DNA of 64,000 bases, from the NCBI GenBank assembly GCA_033439765.1, contig JAULSN010000006.1, positions 682,001-746,000 on the forward strand, given 5' to 3'. The notes beneath the pieces are model-generated. The model was not told where the DNA came from. It did not search any database and was given only the letters and a program-made list of their open reading frames with translations. The DNA is from Lasiosphaeria ovina. Lineage: Eukaryota > Ascomycota > Sordariomycetes > Sordariales > Lasiosphaeriaceae. Numbering within the stretch: position 1 is the first letter of the stretch; the number at the start of each line of letters is the position of its first letter. Of this stretch, positions 51,269-62,419 are shown piece after piece. Made by a program: the position numbers and the translations under genes.

Positions 51269-52158
51269 GGTTCGAGATAATTCGCTTGTTTGGTGGCGTG
51301 GGGAAAAGAAGTGTTTCAAAAGCCGAGAGGTTAGTTGATGTATGTCTGGTGTGTAATCCGTATTCCGCGACGGGATTGTGGCAAGTGGATTTATGACGTG
51401 CCTAGGTAATAAAGGGACCAGTGTAGATAGCTCGCACACCTTGCCTGTCAGCTATAAAGTTCAGCTTCTTTACGGATACCTTACTCGCCAAGTGAGCTGC
51501 CTGCCCCACCCCCGCTTCATGCGTTTGTTCACCGGCTGGATCGCATCCATATCATTAGATCGCATATACCTTAGCCTGGGGCACAGCAAGGAGCCAGGAA
51601 CATTCCCCATAGGTTGATTGTCGAGACCGCCACCAACTACCTTCAGAAGGCAATCTTACCCAGATCATTTGCTGACAGGATTCGAGAGGCTGTTTCGAAT
51701 ACTGAGAGCCTCATTTCAAATTTAACGTCACCCGCGCACCGCAGCAACTTCTCATGGAAATGCATCAAATATCCTGATATTTTCCCTCCAAAAAGCTACC
51801 ATAGGCCCCTGTTTGCATCCCAACAAACATACCCAGGTGCTGTTGATCCGTTTGGCACCTCCACGTATATCGTGTAGCATGCAAAATCTATGTACAGGTC
51901 GGTTAAAATATTACAAGTCTATAGGTACGTATGCACGCCTTGGCCTCCTCTGCCACCTAGGCTTCCCGTCGATCCAGAGACAGATTCCGGGCCCGAGCAT
52001 ACCAGTCATGAAATCTCTTAGGGTTCACCCGAGGACTGGTGCTTCCTTCAGATGTAGCGTAGCTCATGCCCCTTTCTCTAGGGAATCAGTCTCTTCGCGA
52101 ATCGGTTGCGGTATTAGGCCCCCAACAGGTGGCTCTAGCTCTCGTTTCTTTCCTCAAG
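51269..52158. other. Spacer, rhodanese promoter / ERG5 3' flank
   Basis: About 890 bp. The rhodanese 5' flank is on the left and ERG5 3' sequence on the right. I see no gene. Confidence 0.5.
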
Positions 52159-53994
52159 TTACCATTTCCTGTCCTCAAACGTCAACGGGCAATCGTCCTG
52201 GTCTTGTTAGCTCATTATTCTCAGTATCGTATTTCACGTTCCAGGCTCACCTTGGGGAAGATTGTCGCGAACACCTTGATCTCCTCAGACAAGGGAGTGG
52301 CGTGATGTGTCCAGTCCACGAGCAGCGAAGCCATGCCGATAAAGAGGGCGAGGTTGAGTTGGGCATAGTGTTGCCCGAGGCAGTAGTGAGGGCCGGTGCC
52401 AAAAACGAGGTAGTTCTTCGCCCCCTTCACCTCCGCATCTCCTGTGTAGTATCTCTCGGGGTCGAACGAGTCAGGGTTCTCGTACACATCGGGGTCTCTG
52501 AGAGCCAGATACGTTGTCGCAATAACCATGGAGCCTATGCTTCGCATTAGCTAACGCTCAAACACAGAACATGACGTTTACTCACCCTTGGGGGCCGTGT
52601 ACGTCTCCGAGATGGGGAAAGCCTTCTTCGCCACGTAGGGCGTCATGATGACGGGGGGCCTGTATCGCAAAAGCTCCCTCACGACGGCACGCGTATACGT
52701 CAAAGATTCGAGCTGGTCCAAGTTGAGAGGCGCATGGATGTCACCGTTCCGGACCTTCAGGTTCTCCTCACGCACGCGGTCGAGGACGTCGGGGCGCTGA
52801 GCCATTGTCTGGAAGAGCCAAGTGGACGCGCTGCTGGTGGCGTCTTGGGAAGCGAACAAGAAAGTAAAGACGGTCTGCGCAATCTCATAGTCGGTGAAGT
52901 CTCTCAGCAGGGGGTTAGGCTTCACTAAGCCCTCGGTTTCGCCCTTCGACTCGGCCTCGCGCCACTTCTTGGAGTCAACCATCTGCTTGATCCAGGCATC
53001 CATGATGCAGGTAACCTCGCCATCAGCGTTCATTCGGACCTTGCTCTTGGCCGCGCACTTGGAGAACTCGGCCAGGACCATGTCGGCAGCCTTCTTGCCA
53101 TAATACGTCTTGGTAAAAGGGATAATGATGGGGAAGTTGACCAATTCGAGAGCGGCGGTAATGAGGTAATAATCGTCGGCAACCTTTCTGACCGTGGCGT
53201 CCGACATGTAATGGCCGACGAATGTGCGGCAAGATACAGCCGTGATGACCTGTCGGAAGTGAGGCATGAAGGGGACAGGCTTTCCACCGGCTTCCTTGGT
53301 GGTTTCGACGAACTCCTTGAAGAAGCGGTTGTACACGGCCTCCTGTCCTGGGAGATAGATCTCGAGAGCTCTCCGCGTGAAGAGCCCGTTCAAGCCCTTG
53401 CGAAACTCGACGTGTGCCTTGCCATCCAGGAACACCCAGTTGTCGGCGCCGAGCAGCTTGTGCGCAATATCAACCACACACGGCTGGACAAACTGCGGCG
53501 AGTTGAAAACCTTGCGCGCCATATCACGGGTCGAGGCAATGACGACGAACCTGACAAGTCACCCGTGTTAGTAGCTGACAGCCCGGCCAACTGTGGCTAG
53601 AGGCCGCGACAAGAATTGACCTACTTGTGGAAGACGGAGACGCAGCTCAGGGGCGCGCTGATCCATTTGGCGTAGTACTCCTCGAACTTTGGGTTTACCG
53701 ACTGAAGAAACGGCCCGATGAAAGGTGCCTTCCACGCGGGACCCTCGATGGAGCCTTTGCTCCAAATATAGCTGACTACAAGACGAAAACTATTAGCATG
53801 TGTCACGGCGGGAAAGAGTCGGCATACGCACATTGATCATAGGCGACGAGAATTGCCAGAATGCTGGCGAGAATGGTCCAGGCGCTCGTGTTTGAGATGG
53901 TCTCGAGGACATATTCGAGTTGAGGTGAGAAGCTGGCAGTGCCGTACTTTATTGTCGCCAATGGCGACGTGAAGCTCGTCGCGTTGGCGGCCAT
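52159..53994 (-). CDS. ERG5: Sterol C-22 desaturase (cytochrome P450, CYP61)
   Basis: P450 of the ergosterol pathway that adds the C-22 double bond, in the ER membrane. Exons 53994-53832, 53775-53625, 53550-52586, 52534-52251, 52197-52159; 533 residues. Seen: an N-terminal membrane anchor ([14 protein letters not shown]), I-helix [11 protein letters not shown], ExxR (ELLRYRP), the PERY segment and haem loop [11 protein letters not shown] (Cys about 478). The last exon is only 39 nt and encodes [12 protein letters not shown], an ending typical of fungal ERG5; missing it would truncate the protein. CYP61 conservation is strong across fungi, and no azole-target CYP51 features are present. Confidence 0.95.
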
Positions 53995-55284
53995 TTTGCG
54001 TTGCGATAGGGTGTCAATGCCAAACTATGCACGACCGAAGGACGATGGGGAAATGTGCCGGGGCGTGGTTTGGAGCGTCGCCAGTCCTTAGGTGAAGGCG
54101 AGGAGGAAGCACAAGGAAGGTAAAATGCACCTTTGGGGGTGGGTGGGGAGTGGGAGAGTTGAAATGGAAAATATGCGCCTGGGATAGGCGGATCAAGGTA
54201 ACCCCCCTGTGACTGCCCTGGCGGAAAAGAGATTTCGATTGGGAAATAGGAGGAATATCGGCTGCTTTAGGTACGATACGCGGATTTCCGATTTGTTAGT
54301 GCAACTCCCAAAGAACGGGAGAAGGTACAGATACGGTGCAACACAAAATCGCGTGTCGACTGGGCGATCTAGGGGTCAAGCGATGTGGGGTTCAATAAAT
54401 TAAGCATTCGAAGAGCGTGGTTACGGCTTCAGCGACTTCGAAAATAAAACGAGACGAAGTATAAATATAATTTGGCGTTCCTTAATATGTACTACTCAAT
54501 GCTAAATTGGACCTGCTCTTGTACTTTCATATATGAGCTCTTGTCCCTTCAATTCGTATTCTTGCTTGCTGCACGAGAGACCTCATTCTGTTGAGGTTCC
54601 GGGATTGAACAAGTCAGGGACTAGCGTGCATGTCCCGAAGATGGCCGCAATCACCCTGCCTCTTATTCGGATTGACGGTCCCCTGATTGGCTGGCTTGTT
54701 CATGGGGGTAATGCGAAAGCGGTGAGGGGGCGGCGCCAAGCCAGAACCAGGCACGCCCCGGTGACAGGTCGCGCAAAGTTCCGGCCGACTCAGACAAGCG
54801 AGCTCCGTACTCGGTAGGGCCTTTACAAAGACAAACGGCTCACGGTGCAATTATTGCCTATTTTACAAAGGGCTACGTATCAAGGCATGGGTGGGTCCTC
54901 GAAGAATTATTCCTTTAGTTGAAAACTTAATTGTTAGAATCAGTTCTGAACATCGGACGATTGAGGGGGAGTTCCTCAAGCGAAATACAAATCGCCCCTC
55001 TTTGGAGAGTGGCCGGGTGTGCGCAATAGTGTAATGCTATTGGCCGGAGCAGAGCGGGAACTAAAACTGGCCGGCTTCATGGCATCACCCCACGCAAGCG
55101 GGTGCACGGCGGGAGCTCCTCCCTGCGAGTGCTTGTCCATCAGTCTGGCCATCAGCGTGGGCTGTTGGTCACGGTCAAGAGACTCAGAGATTATCCACAA
55201 TTCAGAGACAACGAAACTGAAGATCTTCAGTCACATTAATTGCGGTAGCAAAATCTCCAAGAACCCTGAAACACGGAAGTTGTG

Positions 55285-55336
55285 CGGTTCTGTCTGCCTC
55301 GGTTCTGTCTGCCTCGGTTCTGTCTGCCTCGGTTCT
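55285..55336. repeat. 15-nt tandem repeat, 3.5 copies
   Basis: The unit CGGTTCTGTCTGCCT is repeated exactly three times plus a half copy (55330-55336). No coding context. A likely length-variable minisatellite. Confidence 0.9.
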
Positions 55337-57467
55337 ACTCCGTATTCCGCAGTTCAGAACATTCTCCAGAAATACCATGTATGCACTGGAACCCTTTTTG
55401 AGATAGGAGAGCCGACGCTGCGATTGGACGTGTACTAAGTATTTGTGTGAAGACGCGCCGCTATCCAATAGAACTGAACAATAGCACTGAACCATGGCAA
55501 TTGGCCATCATATATTTGAGGCATTCCTCTTGCTCTGGTAGGTTTCGAGTGAGTTGCTGACTTCGGATGACAGCTCTGGAATTCATCCCAAAGAAAAGCC
55601 CCCACAAGTTCTAACAAACCTTGTTTCAATGTGACATCCAGCCGGTGTTTGTGTCAGCAGCCATGTTCGTGAGTTTGTGACTTCCGTGACTCTTCTGACA
55701 AAGCTCTGCGAACAGCGCATGCCTTCCCAAGGTTGTACAACTTTCCGACTCAGTCTTCGGTTTCACTGATCAGGAGCCTACAACCAACTAACCTAGGTAT
55801 GAGAAATCCAAAACCCAATGGGGGTTTCCAATCCAACTGAAGCTCATGTGTGACGGTTGGCAATTGCACGGTCGGCATCACCGTTCCGTCGACTTTCCTG
55901 TTCTCAAATACCCGTAGGTTCCCGACATCCATGCTCCAAACTGGAATCGTGGAAACGGAAGCAACCAATCCACCAGCAAAAACCTCATCAACTGATATAT
56001 AAGCTTTCAATGTTGTTTGCTGGTTGGTCTTATAGAGTCCCAGTGATATGTCTTGCTCACTCTACTCCGCAATCAGTAAGACCGGGAAGAAACAAAATGT
56101 CAACCGAGAGGGGTTCTGCGGATAGGAACTGGACGGAGTCTTTCTAACTCACAATCTAGCACAGCCTCGTGGCTCATCAGTAACGAACTAGAAGTGACAA
56201 CCCCGGAAATTGCAAATAAAAGGAGGCAAAATACAGCATAACGTCATAGGGACTTGATGGCCCACGTCGATTCTTGCGCCTTGCGAGAGTCAGAGGAAGC
56301 GCGGATATAGTAATATGAAATATTTCGTTTCTCTCATGCTCAAGGCTGTGCATGCTAGGCTTGTCCCCCAAACCATCCAGAAAGCCGGACTAACACCATC
56401 AGAGGCTCTACGCGCATTACAAATCCAGACAAAAAGTCGCTGCGCACATCAGCTGCCAGTGGACGCGCAGCGGAGATAACAAATGTTGGAATCAGTAACA
56501 GCGAGCGCTCTAGCGCCATCAAGACTCGCAGTCTGGACCGGACGCGTTGCGCATTGCGGGGCTGATGACGCCTGACCGTTCGTCCTCATATGTGGGGTAT
56601 TTGTTCACCTCACCGACAGCTTAGACCCGAGAAAAAAAGAGTGAGATAAGGACGAAGACTCAAGCAAGAATCCCAAGAAAGAAAAACGACACCATGACGA
56701 GTTATTTTACGTCTGCCGCCCCATCACCCCGATCGGACTCGTCGCCATGGTTGGAAAAACTATCGACTGTCGTCGTCGTTAGTCACACGTATTTGCATGT
56801 CTGGAGCAGCGCTAGGAGAGGCCATGTTGGTGTGCATCTCATTTGCCAATTCGGGTTTCCTGTTACGCCGACCCTTTTTAATGGCGGGGTCTAGAACCCA
56901 CTTCCCATTTTCTTTTCTTGTGGGGGGGGGGGGGGTTTGTGTCCTGAGGTGCGAATGAGTGAATCCCCAAGGCATCCTGCAACCCCGTAGGTAGCGCTTG
57001 CTTGTGTAATACAAATTCGAATGCAACGGCGGAGAAGAAGCTGCTGGCATGTCAGTCACACACACGCGGCTCCTTGGCGTCTGACGCAGCGCCGCCTCCG
57101 CCTCTCCCCCCCCGGAGAAAATGGAGAAAATCACGGCGAGTGCGAGGTTGTGGGTCGTCGACCGGATTCACGTTCCTTCGAACCAGCTCCTGTTCGAGCT
57201 GGCGCAAGAGCCTGACGACATTGGCCGGGGTTTAGTTGAGTCACTGGCCGGGCGTGAGTGCGTGTATGGACACATCCATGGATGCGTGTTCACTCGTGCA
57301 CAGTCAGCGTGGACATGGAAGAGTGTACGACGCAAACCAACACCAACACCCGGATTTGCTACCCTGCCCTGGCCGGTAGTTGGTGGTTTGCGGCGCTGGC
57401 TGACCTGACATGAGCTGAAGGATGATAGAATCCCAGGTAGTAGTAGTCTCTGGTGTAGCTTTCCGTG

Positions 57468-57475
57468 TATATAAG
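57468..57475 (+). promoter_or_regulatory. TATA box of the small Ser/Gln-rich gene
   Basis: TATATAAG, about 250 bp upstream of the ATG at 57718, followed by a CT-rich leader ((TC)n near 57659) and a 19-A run at 57671-57689. Strong TATA boxes in fungi tend to mark highly regulated genes; this is inference. Confidence 0.55.
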
Positions 57476-57717
57476 TAGGGCGAGACAGTTACCTCAGGAT
57501 GCGGCTTATTCTGAGGCATCATCACAATCCAACTCAGTCTCACTCAGACCTATCTTACACATCTCCCTGAAGCCATATTTACATCATCCAAGACAACCCA
57601 ACCAGTAGTCTCTCTCGCCAACAGACATCTTGACAAAAGTTGTCTCGAAAAACACTTCTCTCTCTCTCTTAAAAAAAAAAAAAAAAAAAGGCCTGCATAA
57701 ACAACCAAACAACCAAA

Positions 57718-58028
57718 ATGTCTTCTCCATCAGGTGCGTTGACAACATTCCCTCACCGAGACTACCTGGGCCGCACATACTAACGGCACCCACTACAGCC
57801 CAGCAGTCCAGCGGCAAGCAGCAGCAGCAGCAGCAGCAGCAGCAGTTTGACGACAGCGCGTCGGTCGCGAGCGCGTCGTCATTTTCGAGCCGCGTGGGCC
57901 TGCTCAAGGACAAGCTGCACCGCTCCAGCAAGGCCAGCGGCAGCGGTTCTTCGTCCTCGACGTCATCAAAGGCGCAGCAGCAGCAAAAGCAGAGCGTGCT
58001 CCGAAACCAGATCCAAATGGGCTACTAG
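57718..58028 (+). CDS. 81-residue Ser/Gln-rich protein, function unknown
   Basis: Exons 57718-57733 and 57799-58028; 81 residues. It opens MSSPSAQQSSGK, then a pure poly-Gln run coded mostly by CAG repeats, an FDDSASVASASSFSSRVG segment, a basic amphipathic patch (LLKDKLHRSSK), a Ser-rich stretch and QQQQKQSVLRNQIQMGY. No signal peptide or membrane segment. The short intron has gtgcgt and ctacag ends. The reading frame would also stay open without splicing, from upstream non-ATG codons, but the A-rich leader and ATG at 57718 (caaaATG) look like a genuine start. I do not recognise the family. Small, disordered, strongly TATA-driven genes of this kind are often stress- or starvation-regulated in fungi. 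Confidence 0.6.
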
Positions 58029-58454
58029 GACTCGGTGTAGCCATGGCCGTCTCGCGAGAGAGCGAGAGAAAAAAGAGATAGCCGACGGGCTGAGAAAATG
58101 ATGACACGTGCATGATTTTCATTCCTGGGGTTTTTGTTTTGAAGGTGGTGTTTGGGCTGTTGTTACTGGGTGGCTGGACACGGAAGCAGTAACAAAATCT
58201 GGGGAGCGAGCCGGGTGTTTGGTGTTTGAGTCCAATTACATATTTTGGTTGGCTTCAAATGCGCTTCTCGTTTGTCTTGAGAGTCGTTTATGAGTAATGT
58301 CAGCGGTGGAAGATGTTTTGCATTTTTTAAGAAATAGGGACCAGTGTTTACTTGGGCGCAAGGTGGTGGGCATATATATACGAGTCCCTCGCCACGGAAA
58401 TCTACATCAGTAATCATTTCACATAACTTTATTGCCATGCTACTTTCTGCGGGT
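58029..58454. other. Convergent 3' spacer
   Basis: About 425 bp between the 81-residue gene and ASK1. I see no gene. Confidence 0.5.
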
Positions 58455-60135
58455 TTAAAATGTGTCGTCCAAGATATCCGGGTTCATCTTGACCATGGTT
58501 GGGCTGTACTCGGAAGAGCCGTCCATCCCGGCACCAGCCGTCCGCAGGATGTTGTCCACGATCCGCCTGCTAGCTTCACGCGCTGTAATCACAAAGAAGC
58601 TCACATCAGCACGTAGCCCAGAGAAACTCGACACAACGGCGAGTGGAAAGGGATGGACGGGACGTACCTGGTGTCTGAAGCAGCTTGGACGGGGGCAGCG
58701 CAAACTGGATTGTTTTGGGCGGGCTCATGCCGCCAAATGCATCGTCGTCCTCACTGTCGCTGTTCCAGTGGATCTCGTCGTCGTATTTCTTCCCTCCGCT
58801 TTCCTGCTTGTGTCCATAGACATCCTTCACCTTCTTCCCAGTGGCGGGGGTCTGCACACTGATGCCAGGCGTCCTGGGCGCCCCGCGGCTATTCGGAATT
58901 CCCGCCGTGGGCCCCCCAACTCGGCCCCGGTACGCCGCGCGCACAGGCGACATGAATGCCGCACTGCGAAGCTGTGGCACTGCCATCTCCGGGCTCGACA
59001 TGGGAGACTCCTGCCACGCAGAAAGCTTTTCCTTCCCCTTGCCCCCATCCTGCTGCGTCTTCTCCGTCACCTTCCACTTAATAGGTGACACGCCGGTGGC
59101 GCCCCTTAGTGGCGTGGCCATGATGCGGTAGTTTTTGTCCAGCATCCGGTGAAGCAGCGGGTCGTGGGTCTTCCGCTGCCCAAACTGTGTGTCATCGTCG
59201 TCCTCCCCTGCCCCCCCGGCAAGCGATGATCTCGGCGTCATGGACATGTCTGGAAGGCGGGCAGTATGCTGCTGGAAAAGCAACTCGGTATCTGTTTCAT
59301 CGTCTGTATTCCCAGCTGTCGCACGACCTGTTGCACCGCCACCGCCACGAGCGCCGCTCTTATACTCGCGCTTCATGGTCTCGTAGGGTGAGTCGAGTCC
59401 GGCAAACTGCGGTCGCACAGATAATGTCTTGGTTGCCGGTGGGCGTGGCGTGCTACCCGTGAGGTCTCCATCGCCATCTGTTAGTACCGAGTCTTCCACG
59501 CCGCCAGTATTGTGACGGTGGTTGCCGCGCTCCTGGAAGATGGAAGATTGGTCGTCCGTGACCATTGTTTCGTCGCCGCGACCAGCACTGCGGGGCCGAG
59601 GCGTGTAGTCAGCCGTGGTCTCGTCGTGCACTGTCGTCTCTTCGTCCTCGGCCGTCAGGGCCGTCGAGTCCTCGCCGTTGGCCAGCTCCTCATATCCGGA
59701 GAGGGAGACGTTGGCCGAGGCCTCAAAGAATTGCTTCCAGAACTAAACGCGCAAATACCCAGTCAGCTCCCCGGCAGGCTACGCTCGTGAGGAGGCGATA
59801 ATGAAGGTGCTATTTCGCTTAGGGGTGTCAAGTACCTTGGACGCGTCCCAGACAGATCGCGAGTGCTCGCCATATTGCTCGACGAGGGGCAGGATGCTGC
59901 CCGTCACAATTCGATGTGCCTTGCTGAAGTTATGGTCAATTTCTGCGCATAGCTGTCAGCCCCTGCCCAGATGAAGAGAAGGTATCCATTTCCATCCCTT
60001 CTTCGACGCAGTGTGTGTGCCTCCGGATTAGCGGGGGTAAAGACCTTGTAATGTCAGAGTAATGGACTGCTCGAGTTTCTCAAGTTCCTCCGTCAACGAG
60101 AGGTTCCGAGCTGCCGAAGGACCCGGGCGAGACAT
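58455..60135 (-). CDS. ASK1: DASH (Dam1) complex subunit ASK1
   Basis: Kinetochore-microtubule coupling subunit of the fungal DASH/Dam1 ring. Exons 60135-60045, 59942-59836, 59742-58668, 58582-58455; 466 residues. The conserved part is N-terminal: LEKLEQSITLTLQEIDHNFSKAHRIV and SRSVWDASKFWKQFFEASAN, the ASK1 domain. The rest is a long disordered Ser/Thr/Pro-rich region with many TP/SP sites (TPRPRSA, SMTPRSS, SPIKW, ESPMSSPEM, RTPGIS), a layout fitting CDK/Mps1 control in the family. A short conserved helical end (ASRRIVDNILRTAG...NPDILDDTF) is added by the last exon. Neighbouring EAF7 is on the same strand, and a gamma-tubulin component lies beyond it. Confidence 0.9.
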
Positions 60136-60758
60136 GTTGGGCTATAACTTTGCCGTCTTGTGGTGAGGTTGCGCGACTGCTTTGGGTTGTAGTAGTGAAA
60201 TGCGGTATGGCGCGTCTTTGGTGTGTCGCGATGCGGGGTTGTTCACTGCCGGGACTCCAACTCCTTAATTGGCGGGGTCAGGGGTGCATACATAAATACA
60301 CAAACAATACCCAGAGGAGATGGATATCTTACGGAGCACCGAAGCTACCTAGGACCTAGGTAGGTAGGTATAACTAACATATTACAGTTGGCCGTGAAAT
60401 GAAGTCTCGACATCCATTGTCCTTCGCCTGGCTAGTGGTCCTTAGCAGGATAGTAAGCCACAGTTGTTCACAAAAATTGGTCCCAGGTTCCCATCAACTT
60501 ATGTCATTGGAACCATATTTCACGTTTGTGAAAATGTCGTGAGAGCTTCAACGTAAAGCGCTTGTACCCCGAACAGGTGATACAAGCTTCCTTTTCGTAC
60601 CAATTTTTACAAACATAGATGATTGAGCGGCGCCTTTGAGCTCTCGCCTCACCTCTCCATTATATTGACGGTGCAACGGCTCCCGGCTTTTTTTCTCGTC
60701 TAGTCATAAAAGTCATCAACACACAAAGACTCAACGGTTTGTGATACTTCATCTCCTC
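60136..60758. other. Spacer, ASK1 promoter / EAF7 3' flank
   Basis: About 620 bp. A CCTAGGTAGGTAGG-type repeat lies at 60349-60370. No gene is supported. Confidence 0.5.
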
Positions 60759-61769
60759 TTAGCCGCCGCCCCGCCCACGCCCTCTTCCACGGCCTCGCCC
60801 CCTGCCCCTGCCACGCCCTCTTCCGCCTCCCCTGCCTGTTTTAGCAACCGGTGTGTCAACTGGTGTGCTAACCTCCTCCTCCTGGCTCTCCTCGTCTGCA
60901 TCGGCCTCCCCGGCTTCGCGCTGCCCCTCCTCGTCGGAGCTCTCAGACTCGCTAGACGAGGAAGATGGTTCTTTTGGCTTCTGTGCCTTGCCTGCAGTGC
61001 GTTTTGAGCTCCTCGCACCCTTCGCAGGTTTCCTTGCCGGGCTCGGTACTGCAGGACTGGGGGGCAACGTATCGTTTTCTGTTGTGTCCTCGACGGTGCT
61101 GCTCCGCGTCTTCATGGCTGTTTCTGTCCCTGCGCGTTTTCGTTTCTTCCCCTCGGCGCCACCTGCTGGCTGGGTTGGATCCCACTGGGGCGGGCTGCTC
61201 GGCGCGGCGCTAGGAGGGGCGTGCCGCTTTTCCATCATCAGGTCACCGTATTCCTCCCACGGAAGACTAAAATCGAGATAGCGGCGGGGCCGACCTTTCT
61301 CCTCTAGCGGATCCATATTGTACTCTCTCTCATCGACGGCGTCGAGATCGTAGAACTCTCGCAGCTTCGCCCACATTCCCGAGACGCGCGTGTGGGGGAT
61401 CATGTCGGGGTCGAAACCGTGGTTCCGCAAATGCTCGCTAATAGCAAGAATTCGGAAGTGCTTGTGCATACCTGTAAACCGGGTGAGCCTTTCTGAAATC
61501 AGGCGCTATGAGGGTGTGAAATGCGACAGAGACCTACCCGCTGGTTTCCACCGAATGACTCCCTTGAAGAGCGAGGCTATTTGGTCATCGGTCCAAGGAT
61601 CGGAAAACGAGTCGCGCCGTCGGGCGGGGGGCCGCACACTTGGGGTCCCGGGCGCGGCTGGCGTGTCTATGTCCATCGCATCGTCATCTCGAACGGGCGT
61701 CGCGGTGGCGGCTGGCGGCGTCGCAACGGCTTGGGTGCTGGGGCGCCCGAACTTCCTTTTCGGCGGCAT
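60759..61769 (-). CDS. EAF7: NuA4 subunit EAF7 (CT20 family)
   Basis: Subunit of the NuA4 histone acetyltransferase complex, in the nucleus. Exons 61769-61538 and 61471-60759; 314 residues. The core CT20 domain is seen as [59 protein letters not shown] and [16 protein letters not shown]. The C-terminal third is low complexity: KKRKRAGT basic patch, Ser/Glu-rich acidic stretch ([15 protein letters not shown]), then a pure RG run of about 20 residues ending GGG at the stop. RG tails usually bind nucleic acid; that is inference here. ATG at 61769 reads [10 protein letters not shown]. Confidence 0.9.
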
Positions 61770-62419
61770 CGCTGCTCGAGTTCAAGATCTTAACGAGAAA
61801 GGAATGAGCCAAAATGCCTTGGCGTCAATTGACTAGATATTGATGCTTGTAATCGTTGGGCGATTTGGCATTGCACTGATGATGCTTCTAGTTTGAAGGG
61901 CGGGAGAGGAAATCATGCTGCAGCTGAGGTGGATCGGGAACCAAGCTCCCCTCCAAGCTTCTAAGCTTAGGTCTTGGCCAAGTATCCAGTGGGGCTGAAT
62001 TAAACCTCCTAAATAGCTGCTACTGCCAGAATCACCAGCCAATTAAATCTTGCTCTGGTAAAAAAAACTGGAGGATATTATTGGATGGAAAGCTTCAAAT
62101 AGTGGATCTGACTGGATATACTTATGCAACCGCAGCAGTATAATAAAGCTTGGGTGTTTCTATCTCACAGGAGTAGTTGTATCATTGGCGGGGATGCCCT
62201 TGCACTCTACGCGAGTCGCGTCTGCTAACCTAAAGACATCGCGATTTGGAGCTAGGTATTCGTCCACTGCAAGCATGACTACCTTACCTACCGACCCGTG
62301 AAGTTGAACCAAAAACTCCGGGCCCATCCGCATTCAGGTCTGCATGTGCCAATTCCAATTCCAATACCAATGTCGCCAACCCAGCCTCTGACACGAGCCG
62401 CATCGACGGGGAAATAGTG
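61770..62419. other. Divergent spacer, EAF7 / gamma-tubulin component
   Basis: About 650 bp bidirectional promoter region. A TACCTTACCTACC motif lies at 62280-62292. The frame of the downstream gene is open from about 62281 without an ATG until 62420, so an upstream exon is not excluded. Confidence 0.5.

Larger units (their letters stand above)
53995..57717. other. Large spacer with weak open frames
   Basis: 3.7 kb. It includes ERG5 promoter sequence, a 15-nt tandem repeat (55285-55336), a 14-G run (56922-56935) and the promoter of the 81-residue gene (TATA box at 57468). Two overlapping frames on opposite strands at about 56.7-57.1 kb are possible but unproven; see findings. The rest holds no supported gene. 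Confidence 0.5.
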
